Assembly (NCBI RefSeq): GCF_002304005.1
Contig: NZ_MRCQ01000005.1
Location: 124,001 to 188,000 of the forward strand
Reading direction: 5' to 3'
Origin: Flavobacterium sp. ACN6
GTDB lineage: Bacteria; Bacteroidota; Bacteroidia; Flavobacteriales; Flavobacteriaceae
Length of the DNA: 64,000 bases
In this document: positions 33,572 to 45,500 of the stretch, piece by piece
Numbering within the stretch: the first letter of the stretch is position 1
Layout: each line of letters opens with the position of its first letter
Notes under the pieces: generated by a model
Seen by the model: only the letters and a program-made list of their open reading frames with translations
Databases searched by the model: none
Told to the model about the DNA's origin: nothing
Program-made: the position numbers and the translations under genes

Positions 33572-35028
33572 TTCAAAAAATTACTTTATCTTTTACCAAA
33601 TTTTTACTTTTATTTAGCATTTTGATTTTTGCTAAATCGAGTACTTATGCTCAAAATATAGTACCTGATATTTTAACTTTTGACAGAATTTGTGCCGGTG
33701 GTATAACTAATCCAACTTACCGAGCATCATTTACTTTTACAGGTTATCAAGCAGGAACAACATTTGAGGTTGAGTTGTCTGATAAAACAGGAAGTTTTAC
33801 TAATCCTACTTCTACGACAACAATAAACGTAATTGATGATGCAGTTAATAAAAAAACAATTGTATTCAACGTTCCTTCTGATTTAGTTGGATCCGATACT
33901 TATGCCTTAAGAATTAAAAGTTCTGGAGGTCAGCCTTCTAGTGGAAGTTTTGCTTCTTCTACGACAAAAAGGCTTTTCCCAATTTATTACAAAATACATG
34001 ATCAGCAGTATACCATTAATAACTTTAATGGTTCTGCTGCTATTTGTGCTGGTGGCAGTTACGTATTATCTATTGATAATGTAGCTAGTAATCCAGATTC
34101 TCCTTTAAAATATTCATCTATATCATATAACTGGTTTAGATACAACGGCGAAACAACTTTACCAACACTTGTGCAAGGTAATGGAGGACCTGAATATACA
34201 GTTACTACACCAGGTACATATTATGTTGAAACAAACTACGGAACTTGTACCTCACAATCTTATTCAAACCGTGTTGACGTTGTTTCTTCAAGTTCAGGAT
34301 CAGGTGTAACTATCAATTCAAGTTTAGGAAATCCTTTTTGTGCCAGCGGTGCAGGAACTGTCTTAACAGCTACTTCAGGAAACAGTTATGTTTGGAAAAA
34401 AGACGGAACTGTTATTACAGGAGCAACTAATCGTACGTATTCTACAAACGAGTCGGGAGTTTACACTGTTGAAGTTGATTTTGGAGGATGTAAAGCAACA
34501 GGAAGTATAAATCTTCAAAGTAATGGCTTCGATGCCGCTATTGATGCTGAAGATGGATATAAATTAAGTGAAGGGGAAACGATTAATGTAACCGTTACTA
34601 CCGATGCATCTGCAGCTTCTTATGAATGGTATTTAAATAACAATATAATTTCTGGAGAAACAGGAAATTCGTTAGTGATATCCGTACAAGGTAACTATAA
34701 AGTAATAATTTCTCAAGCAGCAGGTTGTGTTGCAACAAAAGAATTTACATTTAGAATCAATGGAGATTCAGGACCATCAAGTGTTATTCCAAATATTATT
34801 AGATTAAGCGGGATGAATCCATATTGGAATATTCCTGATGAATACAAAAATGCAGCGACTAAAGTAATTATCATAAGTTCAAACGGAGATAAAGTTCTGG
34901 ACGTTGTGAATTATCAAGGCGATTGGCCTCAAAACAATGTAGATTTTAAAAATGTAAATCCCGTTTATTACTATGTCATTCAATCCGACACAGGTGAAAA
35001 AAAAGGATCAATAACAGTGCTAAAATAA
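33568..35028 (+). CDS. sprC: gliding motility protein SprC
   Basis: 486 aa. In F. johnsoniae SprC is needed for SprB-dependent gliding; the identification here rests on order (immediately before sprD and sprB) and architecture. It has a long signal peptide (about 28 residues), then several Ig-like or PKD-like strand-rich domains with conserved Cys (DRICAGGITNPTY; AAICAGGSYVLSI; NPFCASGAGTVLTA; GGCKATGSI). The C-terminal 85 residues (VIPNIIRLSGMNPYWNIPDE and, later, YYYVIQSDTGEKKGSITVLK) resemble the type B gliding C-terminal domain but lack the canonical NGDGxND. The stop is 1 base before the sprD ATG. Confidence 0.85.
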   Translation: MIQKITLSFTKFLLLFSILIFAKSSTYAQNIVPDILTFDRICAGGITNPTYRASFTFTGYQAGTTFEVELSDKTGSFTNPTSTTTINVIDDAVNKKTIVFNVPSDLVGSDTYALRIKSSGGQPSSGSFASSTTKRLFPIYYKIHDQQYTINNFNGSAAICAGGSYVLSIDNVASNPDSPLKYSSISYNWFRYNGETTLPTLVQGNGGPEYTVTTPGTYYVETNYGTCTSQSYSNRVDVVSSSSGSGVTINSSLGNPFCASGAGTVLTATSGNSYVWKKDGTVITGATNRTYSTNESGVYTVEVDFGGCKATGSINLQSNGFDAAIDAEDGYKLSEGETINVTVTTDASAASYEWYLNNNIISGETGNSLVISVQGNYKVIISQAAGCVATKEFTFRINGDSGPSSVIPNIIRLSGMNPYWNIPDEYKNAATKVIIISSNGDKVLDVVNYQGDWPQNNVDFKNVNPVYYYVIQSDTGEKKGSITVLK

Positions 35029-35029
35029 T

Positions 35030-38000
35030 ATGAAGAAAATTTTACTATTCATCACTTTATTTTACGGTTTTTCAAATGTACTCTATTCTCAAGAAGCTTC
35101 TGAGGATGGAGTTGTTTCGTTTTCATTACCCATCAGAAATTCTTTAAAGTTTAATAGATATTTAATCAACCCAACATTCAGTTTTGTTCGAGAAACAAAT
35201 CCGTATGTAAGTTTTTATAATAAAAGACAATGGACGCAATTTGAAGATGCTCCAAACACTTACTTATTTAACTATTCTGGACGCTTTAGAGAGAATGAAG
35301 CATTTGCAGTTGGTCTATTTCAACAGAATTACGGGTTAATGACTGTTTTTGGCGGAATTGCCAATTTCGCTCATAACATTGTTCTTGAAGAAGACAGCAA
35401 TTTGACTTTCGGTTTAAATTTTGGTGTTTATCAAAGTGGTTTAAATACTGGAAAAATTATTTCAGATGATCCAACTATTTTAAACGGAGACTTTCCAAAA
35501 AGCACCTTATTAACCGTAAACCCAGGGATTAACTACGGTACTGCATTTTTAGATTTCGGATTGTCGATTAACAATTTAGTTTTATACAATTTTGGATCTG
35601 GAATGGTTAAAGAAGATCCTGAAAGAGCTATCGAACTACATGCTATGTATACTGGATATATTGATAGTTATGGTTTTTTTGATAGAAGTAAATTTTCAGG
35701 TATCATCAAAACAGAAGTTAAAAAAGACAAAACAGTTATTTCAGGACTTGGTATGCTGACACTTCAACAAGGAGTTTGGGCGCAGGCAGGTTATAACACT
35801 TTATACGGAGTTTCAGCAGGACTTGGGGTTAATATTTCACCAAGTATTGCTATTGAATACAATTACGAAAGAGGAATGGGCAATTTCTCTAATTTAGGCG
35901 GTTCTCATGAATTTGCCATTGCTTACAAATTCAAAAATAGAAATTACTATTACGGAGATGATGAGGAAGGTTCATTAATTGATCCAGCAAAACCAAAACC
36001 CGTTCCTGCTAAACCAAAATCAGCAGCAACTCAAGTTACAAGAGTTGACGGAACTGAAAAAGCAAGATTAGCTGCTGAAGCGAAAGCAAAAGCTGACGCA
36101 GAAGCTAAACAAGCGAGACTTGCCGCTGCAGAAAAAGTTAAGGCCGATGCCGAAGCTGCAGCAAAAGCAAAATTAGAAGCTGATAATAAAGCTAAAGCAG
36201 ATGCTGAAGCTATTAAAATAAAATTAGCTGCCGATGCTAAAGCCAAAGCAGATGCTGCGGCTGCAGCGAGAGCACAAACTGCAACGGCAAACAGAGCGGT
36301 TGCTGCAACACAAAAAACACAGGCACAATTAGCTGCTGATAAAGCAAGAGCTGATGCAGAGCAACGCAGAATTAAACTGGCTGCTGATAATAGAGCCAGA
36401 GTAGATGCCGCCGCTGCTGCGAGAGCACAAGCTGCCGCAAACAAGCCAGGAGCCACTACAGCACAAAAAACACAAGGGCAATTAGCTGCTGATAAAGCTA
36501 AAGCCGATGCTGAAGCAATGAAGTTAAAATTAGCTGCAGATGCAAAAGCAAAAGCAGATGCAGAAGCTGCTGCAAAAGCAAAAGCAGCGGAAGCGAAACC
36601 AGCTGCTCCACAAAAAACTGCAGCACAACTTGCTGCTGATAAAGCTAAGGCAGATGCTGAAGCAATGAAATTAAAATTAGCTGCAGACGCAAAAGCAAAA
36701 GCGGATGCCGAAGCTGCTGCAAAAGCAAAAGCTGCAGAAGCGAAACCAGTTGCTGCGCCACAAAAAACGGCTGCACAGCTTGCTGCTGATAAAGCTAGAG
36801 CTGATGCTGAAGCTGCTGCAAAAGCTAGATTGGCTGCTGCCGAAAAAGTAAAAGCCGATGCAGAAGCTGCAAGACAAGCGAGACTAGCTGCAGCTGAAAA
36901 AGCAAAAGCAGATGCTGAAGCTGCGAGATTGAAACTTATTGAAGATAATAAAGCTAAAGCTGAAGCTGCAGAAACAAAACGTAAAGCAGATGCAAAAGCA
37001 AAAGCAGAAGCTGCAGATATGCAGTCAATTCTAGCTGCAGATGCAAAAGCAAAAGCAGATTCGGATGCATTACAAGCAAGATTAGCTGCTGAAGCAAAAG
37101 CAAAAGCTGCTGCTGAAGCAAAAACTAAAACATCTATAGATGCTGCAAACAAAGCAAAACTTGCCGCAGATGCAAAAGCAAAAACGGCTGAAGAAGCTGC
37201 ATTAAAAGAAAAATTAGCTGCAGACGCAAAAGCTAAAGCCGATGCAGAAGCAAGACAAGCAATTATTGCTGCTGAAGCGAAAGCAAAAGCGGATGCAGAA
37301 GCATTAAAAATAAAACAAGCAGAAGAAGCTCGTCAAGCGCAATTAGCTGCTGAAGCAAAAGCCAAGGCAGATGCAGAAGCATTACAAGCTAAACTTGTGG
37401 CAGATGCCAAAGCAAAAGCAGATGCTGAAGCTGCGGCCAAAGCGAAGTTAGAAGCAGATGCGAAAGCAAAAGTTGCTGCTGAGGCAGAACAAGCAAGATT
37501 AGCGGCAGAAGCTAAGATAAAAGCAGATGCAGAAGCTGAACAAGCAAGATTGGCGGCTGACGCAAAAGCGAAAGCGGATATGGAAGCTTTACAAGCTAAA
37601 CTTATTGCAGATGCTAGAGTTAAAGCGGATGCTGAAGCTACAGCAAAAGCAAAAGCGGAAGCTGAAGCAAAAAAATTACAAGAAGCAGAAGAAGCTCGTC
37701 AAGCTAAGTTAGCTGCAGATGCAAAAGCGAAAGCAGATGCTGAAGCACTACAGGCAAAACTTGCAGCTGATGCCAAAGCAAAAGCAGATGCAGAAGCATT
37801 AAAAGCACAACAAGCTGCTGAAGCAAAAGCGAAAGTGGAGGAAGAAGCTCGTCAGGCGAAATTAGCTGCAGATGCAAAAGCGAAAGCAGACGCAGAGGCG
37901 CAACAAGCTAGACTTGCTGCAGAAGCTAAAGCAAAAGCAGATGCAGAAGCATTAAAAGCACAACAAGCTGCTGAAGCAAAAGCAAAAGTGGAAGAAGAAG

Positions 38001-39451
38001 CTCGTCAGGCAAAATTAGCCGCAGATGCTAAAGCAAAAGCAGACGCTGAAGCACTAGAAGCTAAACTTGCAGCAGATGCAAAAGCTAAAGCTGATATGGC
38101 GGCGCTGCAGGCAAAATTATTAGCAGACGCTAAAGTTAAAGCAGATGCTGAAGCTACAGCAAAAGCGCAAGCAGAAGCAGAAGCTAAAAAATTACAAGAA
38201 GCAGAAGAAGCTCGTCAAGCTAAATTAGCCGCAGATGCAAAAGCGAAAGCAGATGCTGAAGCATTAAAAGCGACACAGGCAGCTACGGAAAAAGCAAGAT
38301 TAGAAGAAGAACGTCAGGCGAAATTAGCTGCAGATGCGAAAGCAAAAGCAGACGCAGAGGCACTTCAAGCTAAACTAGCTGCAGACGCAAAAGCAAAAGC
38401 TGATATGGAAGCTTTACAAGCAAAACTTCTTGCCGATGCCAAAGCAAAAGCAGATGCTGAAGCAACAGAGAAATTTAAAGCTGAAGAGGAAACAAGAAAG
38501 CTTAGAGAAGAAGAAGAGCGCCAAGCACAATTAGCTGCAGAAGCTAAGGCAAAAGCCGATGCTGCCGCACTTGCTGCTACAGCCAAAGATGATACAGGAA
38601 AAGCTATTGAAAGTTTGACTCAATCTGTTGAAAGTTCAAGTAAAATTGAAAGCGATTTGTTAGATCAGTTTAAAGCAAATGTTGCGAATAAGCAAAAAGA
38701 CTTGAACGATTTAAAAGAAGAAAACGATTTAAGTGAAAAAGGAATTTATAGAGAGCCAAAACCATTCAAAAGTGTAGCGTCAGAGAATAGTCAAATCGAA
38801 GCTTTAAAACTTCAAATTGCTGAAGCAAATAAAAGCATGAAGAATGAGATCGATAGATTATCTGCTTTGTATAATGACAGACTTAAAAAGTTCCCAAAAA
38901 ATGATCCGTTGAATAAAACGTATCTGGATAAGATAAACGAATTGAAAGCGGCTCAATTAAAAATGGAAAGAGAAGGAGCTGCTTTATTAGCCGATCTAGA
39001 GCGTATTAAAACAGAGACTGAAATTGAGCGTAAACGTAGAATTAAACGTGCCGCTTATGAAAATGATCAAGGAAGATATGCGCAGGACGTTGCCGCTCTA
39101 AAACGTATTAAAGAGACAACAAAAGTAAGTAATACACCATTGACAGCAAATGATTTTGATTTTGGAGAAGAGCAGTCAAACATGCAGATTATTAAGAATA
39201 TTAAGAATTCTGACAGCGGTTATTATTTGATTATTGCAGTTCATAACAGTGTACAGAAGCGTGACGAGTTCTTGACTAAAGCAGTTGCTGCCGGACGTAC
39301 AGATGTGAATTTCTTCTACAATGTAGCAACAAGTAAATACTATATCTATTACGAGAAGTTTGAAGGTTTACAAGACGCAACTAAAGCATTAGACGCAAAG
39401 GGTAATAAACCATACAACGGAAAAATGGCTATCGTAAAAGTGGAGAATTAA
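35030..39451 (+). CDS. sprD: gliding motility protein SprD
   Basis: 1473 aa. Parts in order: signal peptide (1-20); a PorP/SprF-like outer-membrane beta-barrel domain (about 25-305: FNRYLINPTFSFVRETNPYV and onward, with YNYERGMGNFSNLGGSHEFAIAYKFK at the end). A huge Ala/Lys/Asp/Glu repeat follows (about 340-1187), of the type AKADAEALKAK, predicted helical and rod-like. A coiled coil comes next (about 1195-1360), and last a SPOR-like domain (about 1398-1473: YYLIIAVHNSVQKRDEFLTK). It therefore spans outer membrane, periplasm and peptidoglycan. Needed for full SprB function in F. johnsoniae. The repeat is TolA-like in composition. Confidence 0.9.
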   Translation: MKKILLFITLFYGFSNVLYSQEASEDGVVSFSLPIRNSLKFNRYLINPTFSFVRETNPYVSFYNKRQWTQFEDAPNTYLFNYSGRFRENEAFAVGLFQQNYGLMTVFGGIANFAHNIVLEEDSNLTFGLNFGVYQSGLNTGKIISDDPTILNGDFPKSTLLTVNPGINYGTAFLDFGLSINNLVLYNFGSGMVKEDPERAIELHAMYTGYIDSYGFFDRSKFSGIIKTEVKKDKTVISGLGMLTLQQGVWAQAGYNTLYGVSAGLGVNISPSIAIEYNYERGMGNFSNLGGSHEFAIAYKFKNRNYYYGDDEEGSLIDPAKPKPVPAKPKSAATQVTRVDGTEKARLAAEAKAKADAEAKQARLAAAEKVKADAEAAAKAKLEADNKAKADAEAIKIKLAADAKAKADAAAAARAQTATANRAVAATQKTQAQLAADKARADAEQRRIKLAADNRARVDAAAAARAQAAANKPGATTAQKTQGQLAADKAKADAEAMKLKLAADAKAKADAEAAAKAKAAEAKPAAPQKTAAQLAADKAKADAEAMKLKLAADAKAKADAEAAAKAKAAEAKPVAAPQKTAAQLAADKARADAEAAAKARLAAAEKVKADAEAARQARLAAAEKAKADAEAARLKLIEDNKAKAEAAETKRKADAKAKAEAADMQSILAADAKAKADSDALQARLAAEAKAKAAAEAKTKTSIDAANKAKLAADAKAKTAEEAALKEKLAADAKAKADAEARQAIIAAEAKAKADAEALKIKQAEEARQAQLAAEAKAKADAEALQAKLVADAKAKADAEAAAKAKLEADAKAKVAAEAEQARLAAEAKIKADAEAEQARLAADAKAKADMEALQAKLIADARVKADAEATAKAKAEAEAKKLQEAEEARQAKLAADAKAKADAEALQAKLAADAKAKADAEALKAQQAAEAKAKVEEEARQAKLAADAKAKADAEAQQARLAAEAKAKADAEALKAQQAAEAKAKVEEEARQAKLAADAKAKADAEALEAKLAADAKAKADMAALQAKLLADAKVKADAEATAKAQAEAEAKKLQEAEEARQAKLAADAKAKADAEALKATQAATEKARLEEERQAKLAADAKAKADAEALQAKLAADAKAKADMEALQAKLLADAKAKADAEATEKFKAEEETRKLREEEERQAQLAAEAKAKADAAALAATAKDDTGKAIESLTQSVESSSKIESDLLDQFKANVANKQKDLNDLKEENDLSEKGIYREPKPFKSVASENSQIEALKLQIAEANKSMKNEIDRLSALYNDRLKKFPKNDPLNKTYLDKINELKAAQLKMEREGAALLADLERIKTETEIERKRRIKRAAYENDQGRYAQDVAALKRIKETTKVSNTPLTANDFDFGEEQSNMQIIKNIKNSDSGYYLIIAVHNSVQKRDEFLTKAVAAGRTDVNFFYNVATSKYYIYYEKFEGLQDATKALDAKGNKPYNGKMAIVKVEN

Positions 39452-39530
39452 TATTAAGTAAGATTAAACAATGGTTCCTCTCTAAACAGGAGGGGAGCTG
39501 GATTAATAAATATTTTAGAGTACTAATTGT

Positions 39531-39560
39531 ATTATTCTTTAATGCCCCTTAGAGAATAAT
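39531..39560 (+). promoter_or_regulatory. intercistronic hairpin before sprB
   Basis: ATTATTCT (39531-39538) pairs with AGAATAAT (39553-39560) around a 14-base loop. It sits in the 134-bp sprD-sprB gap and overlaps the upstream ATG at 39559, which favours the sprB start at 39586. It may mark RNA processing or set translation of the giant gene. Confidence 0.45.
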
Positions 39561-39585
39561 GTACAGGGTAAACAAAAAAAGGACT

Positions 39586-42500
39586 ATGGAAAAACCTACT
39601 ATTTTTAAATCAGTTAAAACTGTTTTTACTTCTATCAAAAGCATTGTTTCTGATACTCAAAAACAGTTTGAAAAATTGGCAGAATCATTTGGAAACAAAC
39701 CAAGGATACAGCCACTGCTTGTGAAAGTAAAAGAAAACCGAAAATCTGTTTTTGCGTTTTTATTGCTTATGCTGTTTAATACTGGATACGCTCAGGTTGG
39801 AACAGACTTTTCTCCAAGATTAAATGATGGAAAAGGCAATACGTACCTTAGAGTTAAAGGAGATGTTAAATTAATAGGTAATACTATTTTAACACCTGAC
39901 GGAGAAAGATTACCTTATAACGGAAATTCAGACAACAATAGCTTAAACGCAGTCTATTTGAATCGTGATCCAGATGGTGGAAGAAATACGAGTTCAAGTA
40001 GTGCTAATTTAAATATAGATAGTGAATGTAAAGAAATAGTCTTTGCTGGTTTGTATTGGTCTGCTATGTATTCTAGTGGTCATAGTACAAATGCTAATTG
40101 TTTTAACTGTGGTACTGCTGTAAGAAGCGATTGGAATGAAGTAAGATTAAAGATACCTGGAAAAGGATACGAGACAATTGTTGCTGATAAAAATAATCCT
40201 AAAGAAGTTATCTTTAAAGGAGATGGCAGTAACAATTTTAATAATAGTGTTTATGTATGTTTTAAAGATGTAACCGATTTATTAAAACCGCTAAAAAATG
40301 CTGTAAATGGTACTTATACTGTAGGTAATATTAGAGCTACAACAGGTATTAGACAAGGAGGATCTGCCGGAGGGTGGACTTTGGTTGTTGTATACGAAGC
40401 ACCAGATAAACCAAGTAAATTTATTTCTGTTTTCGACGGAGCAAGAATGACTAACGTTGATGGTGGTCCAAACCGTCTTTTACAGGTAGATATTCCAATT
40501 AAAGGGTTCAAAACATTACCTGCACCTTTTAATGTATATGCAAAAATTGGTGTTGCGGCATTAGACGGGGATTTGAGTAGAAAAGGAGATGCACTTGCAT
40601 TTAGACAAGGACCTTATTCAGGAACAGCTACCAATTATACTACTATTTGGAATACCTCTAACCCTGAAGACAATTTCTTTAACGCTTCTATTACAGAGAA
40701 CAATGCCAATGTCACCACGCGAGATCCTAGTAGTAGAAACAACTTAGGTTTTGATATTGACTATTTAGATATTCCTAACGACGGAAATGCTGTAATTAGC
40801 AATGACCAAACCGAAGGAACTTTTAGACTCTTAACCACCCTCGCAGGAGGTGATGGTTATGCCGCATTTTTATCGACTTTCGCGGTAGATATTATTGAAC
40901 CTAAAATTGTATTAACAAAAGTTGTAAAAGGGGTTCGTAAAGAAGGAAATGCAGATGTCGAATATGATTTGGCAGGACAATCTGTAAAATTAGGGCAGGA
41001 GATGCGATATGAAATCGGATTTAAAAATCAAGGAAATGATAATGCCAAAGATTTTACGATTACCGATATATTGCCAAAGAATGTAATTTTTAATCCTGCA
41101 ACGGATATTTTTCCTTTACAACCAGGTATTAATTTTGAATCTTATGATGCTGCGACAAGAACACTAAAGTTTAAAGTAGACAATGCTTTGGTTGTAAAAT
41201 CGGGAGGAACTTATTCTTTCAAATTTAGAGTTAGAGTTATAAGTGATTGTAACGAATTGGAAGATGCTTGTTCTAACGTTATTAAAAATACTGCATTATC
41301 TACCTATTATGGAGATGAAAATCCTACTAATAATGGTCTTCCATATGGTGACAGCAGTTATTCTTTCAATACAGGCTGTATCATAGGTGATCCAACCTCT
41401 ACTAATTTCCTTGTTGGTGTTGATGAGTGTCGTTTTAACAAAGAAGTTTCTTTATGTGGAAGCGCAATTTTAACAGCAGCAAATGGATATAATACTTATG
41501 TATGGAAAAATTCTGCTGGCGTTACTGTTGGAACAACAAGATCAATTACAGTTACAAAAGCAGATACTTATACAGTTCAAACTGGTGGTAATCCAGATTG
41601 TATAGGTATATTGCAGACTTATGTAGTAAAAGATCACATTGATGGAGCAAACGTAAATCCTGTAAGTACTTACGCAGACAATATTGTTGCTGGAACAAAT
41701 AGACCAGAAACTTGTACAAGAGATAATATAGAGTTTCCTAAAATCTTTTTATGCGGTTTAAATGATACTAGATTTATTGATACCAAAATTACATCGGCTT
41801 CAAGTATCGTTTGGCAGGAAACAAAAGATGTTCCTCCAACAGGTTTTCCATCAAGTTGTCCTTTTAACGAAGCAACGAGCTGGACAAATGTAACTTCAGG
41901 TCCTAGTTATACTGTTACCAGACCTGGTGCATTTAGAATAGTGGTTACTTATGGAAATAATTGTGTGAACACTTTTTACTTTAGTGTTTTTCAAAATCCA
42001 TTAGATCCTAAAGCTGATCACACCGATATTACTTGTAACACCGTTGGTAGTATTACAGTAACAAACCCGCCAATTAATACGGGTTATACTTATAGTTTAG
42101 ACAGTGGAAACTTCCAGGCTTCCAATGTTTTTAATAACGTAAGCGAAGGAAATCATAGAGTAAATATTAGACAAACTCCAGCTAATGGTCAAACATCTAC
42201 TTGTCCGTTTTTTGTAGATGTTACTATTATAAAAGAAACATTTACAGGAACTGTAGAAAAAACAGATCCATTATGTCCTGGAAGTAAAGGTGAGATTCGT
42301 GCTTTTGCAAATGGTATTAGTGGTGATTACAGATTTATCTTAAAAAGAGCGGGTACTAATACGGTTGTTACTAATTCAGGTAATATTACATTTCCAAATT
42401 ATTTTGATTTTATAAATCTTAATCCGGGATCATATGATGTTGAAATTTATGGATTAAAAAACAACTGTTTCCAAAAGGTTACAAATGTTCAAATTTTAGA

Positions 42501-45500
42501 CAAAGAATTAAAAGCTTCTGTAAGCACAAAACCAATAGCTTGTGGTGACGGAGAAATTTTAATCAGTGCTACTGGCGGTACTCCACTTCCAGGGCCAACA
42601 CCAAGTTACAATTATATTGTTAATGGTGTTAATATTGGTTCAGATCCTAAAATAATAGTTACTAGAGATAATTTACCGCCTAATGGTGAGTATATTATTG
42701 TTGTAGCTGATTATGCAGGTTGTAAATTTACAATACCAACAATAAAATTTGAAGCACCTGTTAAACCAACAGTTGTCATTAATCAGAAAAATGTAAGATG
42801 TTATAATAGTAAAGAAGGTGAGATTTCTATTACCGTTACACCTGCAAATTCTGGTTATGCAGTTTCTTATAACGTAAATGGCGGCGCGTTTACTACTTTG
42901 CCTACAACAAATCTTGACCCAGGTACTTATAAAGTTATTGTAAAATATACGTACAGCGGTACAGAATGTCTTGATGACCCAAAAGATATTGTAATAAAGG
43001 GACCAACAGCTACTTTAATAGCTTCAGGTGGAGTTGCCGCATTATCTGGTTGTGGAATAGCACCTAATGAGAATCAAGGTTTGGTAAGAATTACAAATGT
43101 TCAAGGTGGAGTTACATTTCCTGCACCGACCTTGTATAGATATAGTTTTGATGGTGGAAAGATATGGATAACAGATAATCAGGCATATGTTGATCCAAGT
43201 CCATTACCTTACACTTTATTAGTAAAAGATGCAGCAGATTGTATCTTCTCTATTTCGGGAATTATTTTAGATCCTAAGCCAGCAAAACCCACATTTAATG
43301 TTCCTCCAGCTGTTTATAACTGTAAAGGAGAGGGTACAACTACAGTAACTGCGAATACTTCTGCAAGTGCAAACTACACTTATAGTTATTATTTAGGTAA
43401 ACCAGATCCTGCGAATCCGGGAAGCTATATTTATACTTTAAATACAAACACACCGGCAAATATTTTTAAAGATATTCCTGCAGGAGATTATAAAATTAAA
43501 GTAGAATATAATTTAGTAGCGGCATCAACTTTTAGTAATTTATTAAAAGAAGATTTCGGAATTGGTGCAAATACTAAAACTCCTGGTATTGCTTCCGCTT
43601 ACTGTTTTCATGATTTAGATCTTCCATCTACATGTTCAAATAAAGCAGGAACACTCGAAGATAATCAGTACGTCGTAACCAGAGGTTTAGTACCGAATAA
43701 TTCTGCTTGGTATCCGTTTAGAGATCATACTTATAACGGAACAAATACTCAAGCGCGTTTCTTAGCGATTAACATTGGAGATGCAGCTGGAGCAAATGGT
43801 GTTTTATATAGTAAAGTAATCAACGATGTCATACCAAATCAGCCTGTAATTGTTGAGGCTTATTTAGCGAATTTATTTAGAGCAGATTTTGTTGGTAGTG
43901 CAGATCCAAGCTTCTCTTTTGAATTAGTAGATTCAACAGGAAAGATTATTGCGCAGCAACCTCCAATTCCTCCTACACCAAACCCAACAAATATTCCAGC
44001 GATTCCACCAATTTTGCGTTCTAACAAATGGGAATTAAGAACAGTTTCTTTAGATCCAGGTAATAATACTTCTTTAACATTTAGAGTAAGATCTGGAAGT
44101 ACAAGATATGATGGAAATGATGCAGGTATTGATGATATTACAGTTTATCAATTACCAAAATCATGTTTACAAGCCGAAGTTTTAGATTTAAAAGTTGAAA
44201 ACGGAAAAGGATTTACAGCTGAAGTTAAAGGTATTACAGGAGTATCTTGTAATGGTGTTAATGATGGTGGTTTTAGTATTTATGCAGAAAACTTTAATAC
44301 AGACGGATTCTACTATACTTTAAATGGTGGTGCTACATCACCAACATGGGTTAAAGCGACTTCTTCACCAGTTTTAATATCAGGAAGAGCTGCAGGTACT
44401 TATGACGTTCGTGTACGTTATGCTGATAATGCCACAACTTGTAACTTTACAATTCCAACAATTGTTCCTAATAAAGATCCATTTATTGTAAATGCATCTG
44501 CATTAGCAGCAACCTGTAAAGGCGCAACTGTTACGGCTAATGTAACAGGCGGTACTCCAGATTATACGATAACATTAAAAGATAAAAATTCTCCATATAC
44601 TAAAACTTTCCCTGCTAGCGGAATTCTATATGAAGTTCCTGCAGGTACTTATATTATTTCTGGAATTGATTCTAAATCATGTACAGATGCTATGGATACT
44701 GAGTTAGTAATTAATCCAGCAGGTAGGCCAACTGCTGAAGTGATACAAAACTCAGGTTTGTGTTTTAATAACACAAGCGCGAAAATTACAGTTAAAATAG
44801 ATGGAGGTAAAGGGCCTTATAGTTATAAAGTCAGTACAAATGGAGGAGTTACATATGGTAACCCTAGTGCTACATTTGATGGACCAACTTTCGATTATGT
44901 AGCTACCGCTACAGGTAAGTACGATTTCTTAATTACAGATGCAAATAGCTGTGATGCAATAGCAGTTAGTCAAACAATTAACGACAATATTACTGCCTCA
45001 TCATCTATTTCAGGTGCATTAACGTGTACTTCAGGAAATGCGACAATAGAAGTTACTATTAATGGAGGAACAACTCCGTTTAAATATGTGGTTAAAAATA
45101 AAGCCAATAACGCAGTTTTATTTACTAGTGGTACTATTACAGGACCTAAGTTTACGTATACTAATGTTCCAGGAACTTATGTTTTTGAAATAACAGACAA
45201 AAATAACTGTAAAGTTGTTGAAGAAAAAGAAGTTAAGCAATTAGAGCCAGTAACGGCTTCTCATAAAGTAGAGAACGTAACTTGTTACAATGCAGGTAAT
45301 GGTTATATTGATATTACACCATTAACAGGAGTTGGACCATTTACTTATTTGTTTAACGGTGCTGCTACAGCAACATCAGATACGCATTACGGTAATTTAG
45401 CAGGAACTGTTGCCGGTAGAGATTACAGCTATATTGTAATAGACAATTTAGGTTGTACAGAAACCTACACTTTTAAAGTATTCCAACCAGCAGATTTAGT

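Noticed and set aside
36031..37152. A 373-aa Ala/Ser/Phe-rich ORF on the minus strand opposite sprD
   Set aside because: It is the mirror of the AKADAE-type codon repeats of sprD. Its composition follows from the repeat, and it has no promoter or start signal of its own.
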